Shown here in pieces: positions 46,988-59,202 of a stretch of DNA of 64,000 nt. Within the stretch, counting starts at the first letter, position 1; every line of letters begins with the position of its first letter. Location: NCBI GenBank assembly GCA_950295325.1, contig OX485804.1:45508001-45572000 (forward strand). The letters run 5' to 3'. Both the position numbers and the translations under genes were made by a program. The DNA is from Polytrichum commune. Lineage: Eukaryota > Streptophyta > Polytrichopsida > Polytrichales > Polytrichaceae. The notes under the pieces are model-generated. The model saw nothing but the letters and a program-made list of their open reading frames with translations. It was not told where the DNA came from and did not search any database.

Positions 46988-47209
46988 TATTGTGTACGAG
47001 TGTACCTTTCATCCATCCGTCCAACGTAAAAGCTTCACCCCCTAGAGTTTTGTTGCCGATTCGTCTCAAATGGTCTTGGGTAGACTCGTTTGGGTCTTCA
47101 AAGCTAATTCCAGTATCAAATCACCTTTAAAAACAAGTAATCTCTAGGTTGTATGTTAATTTCAGGCATTATATGTTGGATGAAAGGGAGGTACGCTCGT
47201 ATACAATAG
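46988..47209. mobile_element. CATCCAAC-type MITE, copy 2
   Basis: The left end ATTGTGTACGAGTGTACC leads to CATCCGTCCAACGTAAAA. The right end TATGTTGGATGAAAGGGAGG leads to TACGCTCGTATACAAT and is its inverse with a few mismatches. (GA)n abuts the left and CTCTCTCT the right. Superfamily unknown. Confidence 0.7.
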
Positions 47210-49484
47210 ACCCTCTCTCTTGGACCTCGATGGCTAGAGCTTCGTCACAGTGTCTACGTAACCTTATCCATTGGGAAGGTGAAAATGTAGCGAAATGTGT
47301 TTTCCAACGTGGAAACTTTTCTCTAGACATTTTGGATTTGGAAATGATGGCGAAAGAGATTCATCGTTCAATATAGAGAAGTTGGATTGGAAACGAACCA
47401 ACCAGCTTTAGTGTGTAGGGGGGGTTTGTGTTTTACTTCAGCTCCTTCATCCATGAAGGACGGGTGAGTGTAGATACACATTACAAAGCCTGACCTACCA
47501 TGAATAATTGCACACTCCATGAAGCTATGGTTGTGTGGGTAACGATTCTTTCATACACTAGTGGGCAAGTGTATATAAACAAAGTTTAGATGTATAATTG
47601 ATACACGACATGCCATGGTATCAAAATATTTGTAAATTGTTGAAGGTTGTAAATATGGGTATTGTGGAATATTGCAAGGGTTTATGTACTATAGATATCT
47701 CTGTTGATATTTATGTTGGTGTCGAAGGGTTTAAGATTTGTGACAACCGTGCTATTAACATGACAAACCTAACATCTATAATATATGCTTGATTCATATT
47801 AACTGAAATTTCATCAAACCAATTTGGGTCTCTAGTGTTTATTCCAAGGTCAAGTCAATCTTAGTTGTTTCAAAATTTGATTTGTAAGAGATTCCCAACA
47901 TTTTCTCCTTCAACCAACACAAGTACCCAAGAAACCGTAGTTGTGTTCAAGAATACAATACCAATGGGATCGGTGATTATACATGTTTATTTACCCTTAT
48001 TGATACCCAGATTGGCCTAGTACCGGCCCAACATTGCTCCAATCTTCCTTAAGAAAAATAGTCTCTTAAACACACATCATCGTCATCATCAAATGGTGGG
48101 TGTTTGTAAACATCACTTTCATGTCAATTGTGCATTAAAATGTGCATTAGCTCTATCATGTGTTGATGGACCATTTTGTGTTTATCTTTCACACTCAACC
48201 AAGGGCGTGGGCTTTGTGGTGTCTAGGTAAAGTCACCCTACTAAATGAAGGAGTCTTAGTTTTTTTAAAAAAATTTGAAAACAAGCTCTATCAATATTAG
48301 GTTGAGAGCCTAATTATTTCAATTGGACCTCATTATACTAATTGTGAGTCTTTGATGTCATTTTGGAGTTAAATGATTATAAAACAAAAGTATTCAAGAT
48401 ATAGTCTAGTTATTATATATATTTCTTTTCTCTAGTGGATAAATTTACACAACCACCACAAAGCTTCGACCCCAACAACCAATGAACTACATACATCAAC
48501 ATATGTGTAACTTACCCTCAATCAAAATGCAGATGTAAATCACTAGAACATGATTGAATTTCTATGGTATTTGTGTAAACTTGTTCATCGGGAAGATGAA
48601 AACGCAATGAATAATCATGTAACCCTAAAACGTTCCTCAATACCTTATGTGCCGATTTATTCCATGGACAGTTGATTGGATTCATGAATGCCCAACTCTC
48701 TATGTGCCACATGTAACGTCGTCTTTGGTTGAGGGTGATCTTAAATCCTACATATCACCTTGAATTTTAAAAGTGGTGTCACATGGGGCGCTCCGGTGCT
48801 TGATTATGACCCATAATGTACATTAGTTTGACTATATATGTGATATCATGGATCCAGAAGTAGCTTAACAAGCATGGTCCGATTGAAATGAATCAGCCCT
48901 CAACCTACAAGGGTATATATATATATATATGTATGTATGTATATACACACAAAATGAACAAAAGGATGTATGTATGTATGTATGTCATGAAATACACATT
49001 GAACATAACCAAAGTGTTGTTTTTATGTAATGGATAAATAAGACCATATCTTTGTTGTTTATGTTAAACAAAGACTTAATGCAAATATCAATTGATTTTA
49101 AAAATCGGTGAGGGAAAGTAGTTGAAGGATTTGATGTATGAGCTCAAACATGTTTACACCACAATAACATACACGCACAAGTGAAGTCCATGCGAGGGTG
49201 CAACAATGACTATGTATACTTTTTTTCGTGTTATCATTGGCTTTTGAGGGTTTTGAAGGTATGCCATCATGCTCGACCCTTCATTTCACAACCAAAATGA
49301 CTCATTGTACATTGAAGAAAGCCTCTGATTAATTCATTTGAACCTAAAGGTGGTTTCTTTCCAATGAATATAAGAAGGAAAGAAGGAAAGAAAGAAAGAG
49401 AGGTGAGTAGTTGATGATTGTTGTTGTGCATTGGTGACTAAGATGGGATTGTCCACTTTGTGCCACATAGGGGGGAGAGATGGA
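47210..49484. other. intergenic sequence with (TA)n/(TATG)n microsatellites
   Basis: Microsatellites at about 48915-48945 and 48966-48984. No gene is supported. Confidence 0.5.
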
Positions 49485-49705
49485 ATTACCTTATATATGA
49501 TCGTACCTCTCATTCATCCAACATAAAAATTCATGAAATGAAATGCAGCTCGGAAGTTATGACTTTTAGCTATTTCACATCAAAAATAGCTTCAAAGACC
49601 ACGGGTTAGGTTAGTCCAAGTCACTTGGACATGGATTGGCCACAAACTTATAAGGGTCCAATGTTTATGTCGGATGTATGAGAGACATGTTCATGTGCGT
49701 TAATA
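49485..49705. mobile_element. CATCCAAC-type MITE, copy 3
   Basis: The left end includes CGTACCTCTCATTCATCCAA and CATAAAAATT. The right end includes GTTTATGTCGGATGTATGAG. TTCTCTCTCTCTCTC follows directly. The internal AGCTATTTCACATCAAAAATAGCT can fold on itself. Confidence 0.65.
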
Positions 49706-49884
49706 TTCTCTCTCTCTCTCCCCCACATTGGGACATGTTCTCCAATTGCTTTATTTTTAACCTCCAATTTCCATATCATTTAGTGTATTTTGTCTTGGAC
49801 GCATGACATGTATGCTTGCAAGTGATACTTCCATCTCTCCCACTAAAACTTAACCCCAAGCCATTTCCTCTGGATAGAAGGAGG

Positions 49885-50111
49885 ATTATCGTATATGAGT
49901 GTAACTCTTGTTCATCCAACATAAAAAAAAACCTCTAAAATAATACGCGGCCCGAAAGATTCATTTAAAAATTTAATTTCACACCGGAATGGGCTTTAAA
50001 GACCCCGAATCAGTTGACTCGAGGTCATTCAAGATGAATCGGCAACAAACCTATAACGGAGGTCAACTTTTTGATGTTGGATGGATGAGAGGTACGCTCG
50101 TATACAACAAA
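49885..50111. mobile_element. CATCCAAC-type MITE, copy 4
   Basis: Left end ATTATCGTATATGAGTGTAA then TTCATCCAACATAAAA. Right end GATGTTGGATGGATGAGAGG then TACGCTCGTATACAAC. CCTCTCTCTCTCC follows within 12 bases. The interior parallels copy 3 (GGCTTTAAAGACCCCG versus AGCTTCAAAGACCACGG). Confidence 0.75.
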
Positions 50112-51600
50112 CCCCCCCTGCCTCTCTCTCTCCAAAACTTGAGATTCGTGGCACCTATGCAAACTCACCCATCGTGGATGAAGGGACTACAACAACAACA
50201 ACAATAACAAGAAAACGGTAGAACCATGAGGCTCTGTCCTTTGCTATGAAAGACTACAATTGTAGCTTATTACTTTGCTCATGCCAATCCATGGCTATTC
50301 ACTATACCAAACATTTATTGGATTTGGTGCACCTTCTTCTTAAATACGGGTCAAGGATTGAAGCTACTCATTTATCACCCGAAAATTTTAAAATAAATAA
50401 TCAAGAACTGCCAAAATAACTATAGTTAACTAGATTTCTTTCAATGCATTTTAGGGAGCACTTATATGTATATATATAAACTATAGTTAACATCCACATT
50501 ACATAAAGTGGACCAAAAATAACAAGAACAAGTAACGTCCAAGTGTGAACACAAAGTGGTTAGGAAATTTGCTCTTGAAACGAAGAAGTTGATGCATAGT
50601 CTCTGTCCTCCAGACAGAGCCAATAAAACACCTACAAATTGAGGACCAATTCAATCCGATTCGACACCACTAGACTAATTTGAACCCTATGCCTATGTTT
50701 CCAAGATAAACTAATCCAACCAGAAACACTTGCCAGTTCTATTATAATCCGTTACGTTTTCACCTTCGCGATGGATGAGCCACGAATCCCTAGCCTCTCC
50801 CTCCATTTCCTCTCGCCGGAGCGCATTCATTCATTCATCCGTTCATCCGTTCGTTCGTTCATATGGAGAGAGAGAAAGAGAGAGAGAGAGAGCCCATGAA
50901 GCGACTGTTGGGGAAAGCACCAAATCGCAAGCTCTGGGATTGGACAACGGCCATGGGACGGGGTGGCCATTACCCAACACCTGACCCCCTTCATTAATTG
51001 CAATTAGTGAGTCCGAAAACAAATTTGGATTAAAGTACACTTAGGGGGCGGCGAATGGGGGGTCGCCACGTATGCACGCGGGAGGGAATTAAGGGTTTCG
51101 GGCAGGCACGAGGGAGGGATTTCCGGTCATAGGGTGTTTTTGACCACACACAAGACAAGGGGAAGAAGGGAAGGGGAAGAAGAGGAGGGGGGGGGGTGTT
51201 GGTGGCGTTAGTAGTTATTATGTATGTAAGGCCAGGCGCGAATTGAAGGGAGGTGGGGAGGGGGGAGGGGGATGGGTGATTGAGCTTGACCAGTACCTGG
51301 GGAGTAATGGGGATGGAGGGCGACAATTGACCCGGATTAATGAGGGGGCGCTATATTAAGGCCGCAAAAGGCCACAGGTGGTCCTTGCCAATGTGGCCAT
51401 AGTGGCAAATAAAGGTGGGCGGCCGACGCTCGGGCGCACATCTGTGCTTTCAGAATTATATATATAGGCCCCCCGAATTAACTTAGCCCCTCCTGGATGA
51501 TATATGCCTGCCTTCCTTGCCACCCCCCCCCCAATTTAGCCTTCACGCATTGCATTCCCGTCCCTCGCCTAGCTTTTTGCTACTGCTGCTCCGACCCAAG
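50112..51600. other. intergenic sequence with a GC-rich, promoter-like block
   Basis: 50750-51350 is richer in GC than its surroundings, with ATTCATTCATCCGTTCATCC runs, (GA)n at 50861-50892 and G-runs. A TATATATAGG box lies at about 51460. Proline-rich open frames (for example 51030-51326 minus) are compositional. A promoter with no attached gene in view is possible. Confidence 0.3.
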
Positions 51601-52558
51601 ATGCATGAGGGTTTAAAGGCCGGCCGTCCCAACACGGCTCCAAAGTCATGTAGTGTGGTCACGGACTCTCGAGTGTGGTGTGAAGTCGTATGTGACGGGA
51701 CCCTCAACCAAATGGCTACTAGTGAGGCCGTGACCGTGGAAATTGTGAGAGCCCACAAGAAGAGGGTTTAAAGGCCGGCCGTCCGTCCCCAACACGTCTC
51801 CAAAGTCATGTAGTGTGGTCGCGGATGCTCAAGTGTGGTGTGAAGTCGTATGTGACGGGGCCCTCAACCAAATGGCTACCAATGAGGCCGTGACCATGGA
51901 AATTGTGAGAGCCCACAAGAAGAGGGTGTAAAGGCCGGCCATCTGTCCCAACACGTCTCCAAAGTCATGTAGTGTGGTCACGGACCCTCAAGTGTGGTGT
52001 GAAGTCGTATGTGACCGGGCCCTCAACCAAATGGCTACTTTAATGGATTTTCTATTCATGCGGGTACCAACGAGGCCTTGACCGTGGAAATTGTGAGAGC
52101 CCACAAAGAGAGTGAGTCCAAAGGCCGTCCCAACACGTCTCCAAAGTCATGTAGTGTGGTCACGGACCCTCAAGTGTGGTGTGAAGTTGTATGTGGCCGG
52201 GCCCCCAACCAAAAATGCTATTTCAATGGATTTTCTATTCATGCGGGTACCTCACACGTGAGAGAATAGAATTGAATCAACGGTTGTGAGCGTTCGGAGT
52301 GCCGTGGTCTCTTGGTTTTGTGTTTGGCCTACCTCCAAGAGGTGGTTTTTGGAAATAGTCCAAGTGACCATGAAACATGATCCGTTCAATGCCGTGTAGG
52401 AATCCGTGTAGACTTTACATCCATCTTGCATTCACATACTCCGTTGGTCCATGAAGCGTAGTGGGAAACGAACTTGGACTGGCTCCGCCCTTTTCCACCA
52501 ATGAGAGTGCTTGACGTGTAATGGTCACAGGCTCTCAGTCTTGTGTATGATGTGGCCC
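51601..52558. mobile_element. PIF/Harbinger-like MITE, copy 4, internally amplified and missing its left end
   Basis: The right end GTATGATGTGGCCC with flanking TAA (52559-52561) and the right half (CCTCCAAGAGGTGGTTTTTG, AACGGTTGTGAGCGTTCGGA) match copy 2. The left half is replaced by four tandem units whose CCAAAGTCATGTAGTGTGG word starts at 51640, 51800, 51959 and 52141. Unit length is 159-182 bp. The longer last unit keeps a TTTTCTATTCATGCGGGTAC segment that the first two lack. Confidence 0.8.
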
Positions 52559-52561
52559 TAA

Positions 52562-53166
52562 GTTGTAGCTCATGACAGGTCAAACTTATAGATGTGGGCA
52601 ACCAACCAAAGGCTCCTTACCAACATGGACCGCTTTTAGCTCCAGTTTGGCCAACGATAGCCACTAGATGTAACCATGTGTCGGTAGGAACTGTTCACTA
52701 GTGGCCCGCATCAATAAGTATGGGTGGGTTATTAACCCAACCTCGATTTACTACAACGAGTATCCCCCAGAAAGTTAGTAGGTGTTACTATTCGGAGTTA
52801 CACAATGTTGTAATTGTTTCATGGGAATGTAACATTCTAATAATCAAAAGTCATTTATGTTCTATAATGTCTAAACAACCTACCGAACTTTCATTAATAA
52901 AAATTGAACTCGAGTAAGATGTTGTTGCACGACGTACCTCCAAATAGTAACACACACTAATTGGGATAATCAATGTAACTCTTCACAATGCGGGTACATT
53001 TGTTCTTCCACTAATTGCGATGTGAGCATGTGGGTGGGCGAATCACGAGGAGTCACGAGTGTGGAGTATGATGTAAGATAGTACACTAAATGTTGCATCT
53101 AGTGTCATGTGGTATTGTTTATGTCACTATGGTAAACTTTTATAGATGATGCTTCCTATGAATAAG
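52562..53166. other. intergenic sequence, nothing recognised
   Basis: Ends in sequence resembling the GACACTAAAT palindrome family near 9780. Confidence 0.4.
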
Positions 53167-53179
53167 TTTACAAATGTTG
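53167..53179. repeat. target-site duplication, 5' copy, of LINE fragment
   Basis: TTTACAAATGTTG, repeated at 53773-53785. Confidence 0.8.
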
Positions 53180-53772
53180 GCAAATACAGACCATTAATCG
53201 CTAGTATTGTTGCTAGAGGATGGAAAGTTGATCCCCTTATTATCATAACTGCAGGCGCTAGAGCCACTACACACATTCCATCAATGAAATCACTCGAAAA
53301 TAATTTCAAAATACCTATGCCTACCATTAAAAACACCTTTAAAAACATCAATACTATCGCTATAAAATATGCCATGTCTATCCTCCTCCACAAAAGAAGA
53401 ATAGAAAATCACCAACCGCTACCCCAAACACTAGACCCCCATAGTTAAAGCTAAAAAAAAAAAATTTAAAAAAATTTAAAAAAAAAATCTTTAATAACTA
53501 AAGCTACTCCATTCAATCAACCAATAATGAGCTAGGGACTCGGTGACCAAACTCATATTAATAAAACCTAAAAACTAACCATTATGGTCCTTGCTACTGG
53601 TTACTTGTGACTATAGTGTCTACTCTCGAAAGGGGGGAGTAGATCCTTACTTCCATACCTTTGTCCTGTGGGCATCGGATCGGGGGTGGATCGAACATAC
53701 ACTTAATTCACGTCAGTCTCCTCCGGAGACCGAAGTTTGTTTTTTTTTTCTTCGTCTTTTTTTTTTTTCTTC
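53180..53772 (+). mobile_element. short 5'-truncated LINE copy
   Basis: It is flanked by a 13-bp duplication. The first codons after the duplication read KYRPLI and align with KYQPLI of the LINE at 4.4 kb, then RGWKVDPLIIITAGARATTH and HTFK/NTFK, INTIAI and SILLHKRRIEN, ending at a stop at 53446-53448. The tail (CTATAGTGTCTACTC, GGGGGGAGTAGA, TTGTCCTGTGGGCATCGG) matches the LINE and SINE tails. It ends in T-rich sequence rather than (TATC)n. Confidence 0.88.
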
Positions 53773-53785
53773 TTTACAAATGTTG
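53773..53785. repeat. target-site duplication, 3' copy, of LINE fragment
   Basis: TTTACAAATGTTG, identical to 53167-53179. Confidence 0.8.
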
Positions 53786-56700
53786 TCATTCCAACATACT
53801 TTTCGTTTGTCCACTTTTAGTGTGGTGTATCCAACATCCAAACATTTATGTAATGAAATAATGTCGTGGATGATTGAAATTTGCATGAAAAATCACCTAA
53901 TAAATAACAGTAACTACAACATTGTGAATCTATAATACCCAATATCTTTTTACAAGGAATGATAAAGAATGTTATGTTTGTATTCAGTCCTGGTGACACT
54001 ACATGGCCAATTTGTAAGACAAATGAAATTGGTGACATTAAATTCAATATATTTAGTGTAGTAATCATAACATTACTCATCTGATGAGTTGTGTTCAACT
54101 GTCTCTAGTTTAGATTCAATTCGAAGCATTGAAATGTTGACATCCAGAGGCTTTATTCTCAAATCTACTACAGGGCCCATGAAACATAACCCATGAGATA
54201 ATTAATGTTATGATAAGTTGAGGAATTCACTCCTTGAGGTGCTTATCAAACCAGGAACAAACTAAATACATATCAAGTGTGTGAAGAATCCTGCTCGTTT
54301 TGGAGGTGATGGAAGAGAGGTTTTGGGATACATGGGCGTTGAAGGAGGCAAAGCCTTTTTTCCTTCGCGTGGGGTATTTCCGTAAATTTTTCACATTCTC
54401 CAATTTCGAGCAATTAGATTTAAACAACAAAACTTGTGTTACATTGAAGCATTGCAACTAGTTGATTGATAATCATATGTCCCCTTCTTCTCATCATAGA
54501 TGTCGGAAGTGCATGTTTTGTTGAATCCTTAATTGATACATAGGCCCTCCTAATTATCTTCACTGTTTGATTGCGGAGTAGTTCATAAAATTTGAAGACA
54601 TAGTGTGATTTCTTTTAAACATATGTCTTACTACTGTTTGTTCTTTGATCCTCGCTAAATATCAAAAAAATCAAATATGGGTGTCCAACTGTCACGTTCC
54701 TCTTTATTCACAACAACGATACACTATAGAATGCACATAAAACACTACATTTTGAACTTCCAAACCAAAATCTTTACGACTCAACCATGAGGTTGTGATT
54801 GCCGATGAGCTCAAACCACCCGACCATAGGACATAGACAAAAGATTCTCTCTCCTCTCTTGAGACGTTTTTTTAATGCCAAAACACTACATTCACTCTCT
54901 CTCATATAGTAAAAAAAATCTATTCATAGCTCTATATTTGGTTCTACTATGAATCTTCTATCTTTTGGCTCAAACACAATCCACAACCTCTTTCAAACAC
55001 GTCATGTTGTTACGGTGGATGTTCTTGGATCCACAACTAACCACATACCACTCAAATGTAGGTTTTGAATGAAAATAAATAACTTAATCGGACCCGCTTC
55101 CCTTACCTTGTGGTAATTGGGTGCTTGTGAGGTGTATAGGACAGACATGTTTCTCATATTGTACCCGTCCACTTTGTGATGTTTTCTTCATTTTTCCTTT
55201 TGTTAGGTGGAATATAAAAATTTCTTGTCTTCCTTGGTATCACTTCTTCCTAGGTCAAGGCTAGACATCCACCTCTTTAAGGTGGGCCCTTGCCAATATC
55301 ACCGAAGATGGATATGCAACCAATTAATTTATAGCACATATATTTATTTTTGAAGGTGATTTGAAGTTGGAATCAACACCAGAGACCCAAGTCAATTTTC
55401 AAGGACTCACTTCATACAACGTAACCACAAATTCATGGAAATTAGGTTACTAATAGACCCTCCTTTACCTTGGTAATGTTGGTGGGGACCCAATTCAAAG
55501 AGGCGGGTGTCTCGCCTTGGCCTCCTTATGGTTGGTTGTTTTGTGGAGCTCCACAAATTTTTAGCAAGAACCCACCATGTGATAAGAATAACCCTCCTAG
55601 TTTATAAGAATAGCTACTGTCGAGATCCGTTCACCTACATTAAACCATGCACTTGGCTATACTCCCAAAATTAACTAGCTTGTCAAAATACCTAGGCTTA
55701 GGATTCATGACTACCATGTTTGGAGATCTGGTAAAAAACTACCCCCTACAAGGTTATGACAAGTCATCCCAATTGAATATCATAATAGACTAATTCAAGG
55801 TCTTTGATATTGATTCCATGGTCCAAGGGTGTTTTAAGCATAATGAACAACTTCCGAGCTACCTATAATGGGTTTCTAATGGTTTCACCCGTTCACCTAC
55901 ATCACTTGCCACAACTCCTTGGCCAAATTGCAAGAGCTTGCACTTCATCAAAGTCATCCTATGAAGGGGTGTGAGTCATGAGCCAAGATGTGAACATGGC
56001 AACTAGCCTAAAAACCACATTGAATATTTTCAACACTATAAAAAACCATTCACACAATACCAAACATCCTAGGCTTTTTGACACAAGTGCAAATTGGTTA
56101 ACAATGTTCATTTCTTCTTTGTTTATGCCCAATGCTCGTACGAAACAAGCTCGGATGCGTGGAGGCCAAGGCACTTCTATGTGCCAGCACCTAGCCAAGT
56201 CAACGGAAATCACTATATATGACACAAATTTGACCCCTTTCCGTACGAAAGTGTGCGTAATTTTTTTCTCAAAGGCCAACACAATTGTAGTGAGAGATTG
56301 AAGCTCAAGGAGGGAGAGTTGACCGCCATGTAGTCCAGGATTGGAAACTCATTTGCAATTTGATTTACAAGATCATGTTGGTGTGCACATGAGATTGTCA
56401 TATTTCACATTAAAAAAAAGGGTCTAGGATGATATATTCTCATTATTCAAACCTTGCCCGAGGTTTTCATATTTTTTGAATGTGTCTTTGATCAACCCAC
56501 ACATGCAACAATCAAATCGAGTTGATGTTATGACAACCACATTCAAAGAACCTATGCCACTCCTTGCCATTTCTGGAAATGCTTGGTTGATCCCATCCAA
56601 AGCTTTGCATTATTCTCTTGTCCTATAATGGTTGGCATGTGGAAATATGCTCTAAGAAATGAACAACTTCAATGAATCTTCAATATTATAATGAACAGAT

Positions 56701-57929
56701 TCTTAATGACTTGGCCATGGAGTCAAGTCATCACTTTTGGACAACCCAATTGCAAAGCAAAATCCCAATTTCTTGACAACATATTTTTGTTACTGCATAA
56801 GATGTTGAGACTTAAGAATCATGACCTAGTGGGAAAACCATTTCCATGTGGGACTTTGCTATCCACCAATGATTATTGCCTCAAGAAATGGGTCTTAGAA
56901 ATCGGGAGACAATGTAAAGCACCCATATATATATATATTTGATGTCGTTTCATGAGTTGTGGTTGTAATAACTAACAACATGAACTGGTAAATAAGTTGC
57001 TTTCGATATAGATGAAAAAAATTAAGCATGTATGAACTTATATCTAGGGTTGGAACCTCATGGCGTCGGTGTAAATTGGCTATAAGCAATATTATGCGTT
57101 ACCGTCATTTTTGATACCATGTGTGTCTTTATAATTGAAATATGTGTGTTTCTTTTGAAACCATTCGGGTATGGGCATTCATAATAAAATTGATATTAGT
57201 CGAGTGTATGGACCATGCAAAGACCTCAATGCTTAGCCAACTTACCTTGATGTGACCCTAAATACTTGTACAACCCTAGTTGTAAGAGCATCTCCACCGC
57301 CACCACTTTTCCCTCTACATTGGTCAACATAGAGTTAAAGGGATCAAAGTGAAGGTGACAATCCATTTCGATGCAACAACATAGAGGGTCACTTATCCCG
57401 GTCAAACCTCTTTCAATGAGGAAGAATATCCATGTATTAATGAGGGTAGTTGTGGCAAGCTAATGAGGCCGGGCAAGGTCGTGTGCATCGTGAACCGTCG
57501 ATGTTGGGGTTGAGGTCATTCGGGAAAGGTGTTTAGTGGTCATCTTGGATAACTGACCTTGATAAGTATAACATTTAGGGTCCCTGTCAACACAATTGAC
57601 ACGTGATGGGTGCTATTTGGATTAGATTTAAGACCTAGCTCATAGTTGATTCCACTATATATATATTTGAGTAATGTATTAATAATATGATGAATTCACA
57701 TCCTAATAAAACAAAAGAATCCAAGTTGTAATGCAACGAGCCACAATGTTAGTGGTGGCATTTGTGGAGATAGAGTCACATGAAGTCGCATGTATCATGA
57801 GAAGGTTGTAAAATGTAAGGGATGAGGCCACAATTGTTCCTTATGATTGGTTTGATGTCGTCCAATAGGGCAATTGCACATACCATTGTGACATACTTTG
57901 TTGAGACCCTAAGCTACAGTAGGCATGCA
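53786..57929. other. intergenic sequence with dispersed-repeat fragments
   Basis: 54480-54710 is related to 45110-45300. A solitary GAGCATCTCCACCGCC terminus stands near 57286. Open frames up to 107 codons at 55959-56301 on both strands lack motifs. Confidence 0.45.
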
Positions 57930-58325
57930 TATCCCTCATCTAGACCTCATCGATAATCTATAGGGTATCAAATTTTCAATAAGGTTGGGATTGACTTTCG
58001 ATTTGGCTAGGATTGAAGTTCAGTCATGTTGGAACCGATAGTGTCATGACACATGTCCTAGTTACGAGTGATAAAGTGAAGAGGAACGAGTGGTTTAAAT
58101 GAGTGGTTATAGCAAACTCTAAACATTGGTAATATGGTTGAACCAAATTTTGGCTTCAAAAATTCACAGTTTTTTCAATTTGAGGAGAAAAATTATTGAA
58201 AAATTATGCAATCCTCCTTATTTCTATCTTCCTACGCGGGAAAAAATTGCACCACCTTATACTTCTCCAAAATTTGGTGCAAAATCTCTTAAGTGATCCG
58301 TTATAGGCGTCTCTACTCTACATAC
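57930..58325. repeat. dispersed repeat, partner of 43575-43925
   Basis: Same word order as its partner. It contains a short insertion near 58160-58200 absent from the other copy. Confidence 0.6.
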
Positions 58326-58329
58326 GATA

Positions 58330-58870
58330 TGTGGGCCTTATGTGTTCACAATGGTAAATTGAGAACCTTTATTGAGTATTATAAAGCAAGGTACATTGTC
58401 AAAAAGGACAACAAAAGATGAGTGTCATAATGAGATTGGACTACCACTACTAGAAATGTGGTAGTTTCATGACACGACAATTCGACACAAAGTGTCCAGG
58501 ATGACACGAGCCCGTGTCATTTTGGTCACTTCGTGTCAAATTGTCGTGTCATGAAACTACCGCATTTCTAGTAGTGTATGTGCTCATGATACATACACCA
58601 TTCTAGTTCAACTGTTAACACAATTGGGAGGACACTTGTGATCACTTGAAAGGAAAAGATCATCTACTCTTTCACCTCTCATAGTTTTTGTGTCTCGATT
58701 TCGATTACGAATATCGAAATGACAATCTTCGTGATTCACAAATTGCTAACACGATGAGAAAGACCCCCCCAATGTGTTAGAATGGTTGCAATTGTTTGGG
58801 GCTTGGAAGTGCCCACAATACGGCCACAAGTTCCTTACCCTCATAGTAGCTAAGTCAAAGCGACCATACA
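58330..58870. repeat. dispersed repeat, partner of 19780-20170
   Basis: The flanks of the small CACTA-like element align with 19780-20170, which lacks that element. The terminal part GGAAGTGCCCACAATACGGCC is shared with several other members. Confidence 0.55.
58445..58576. mobile_element. CACTA-like MITE, long hairpin
   Basis: It begins CACTACTAGAAATGTGGTAG and ends in its inverse. Arms of about 50 bases pair with few mismatches and enclose about 32 bases. CACTA termini and a 3-bp duplication (TAC left, TAT right, original TAT judged from 19.9 kb) fit a CACTA/En-Spm-derived MITE. 132 bp, no coding capacity. Confidence 0.85.
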
Positions 58871-58885
58871 CCAAGAAGGTCATAC

Positions 58886-59202
58886 AAGGTATGTGGGTGT
58901 TGTTTGCTTACTTTTCGTGGTCGCACCCCTATATTTGATTGGTGTATGGTAAGGTGAGGATCAAAGAACAAACATCGTAAAAACACATGCTTCGAAGACT
59001 GATTTTCCATGTCTTCAAATTTATGAACCACTCCACACTCGACATGGAACATAATTGAACAGACATGTCAATGCAGTCAAAGACACGACAAACTGCAACC
59101 TTATAACCATAACTAAATCAGGGGAAGTCCGATTCTTGATCCGGCTTTTGCTAACGCAACACAAAGTATCGTTGTTCAAACCAAATAACACCCACATACC
59201 TT
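58886..59202. mobile_element. short AAGGTATGTGGG inverted-repeat element
   Basis: Starts AAGGTATGTGGGTGTTGTTTG and ends CAAATAACACCCACATACCTT. 317 bp. The superfamily is not resolved. Confidence 0.7.

Noticed and set aside
51030-51326. 98-codon proline-rich frame on the minus strand
   Set aside because: The prolines come from G/C homopolymer runs. No start context or family support.
57286-57520. Complete GAGCATCTCCACC-type MITE
   Set aside because: Only the left terminus is present. No inverted right end was found downstream.
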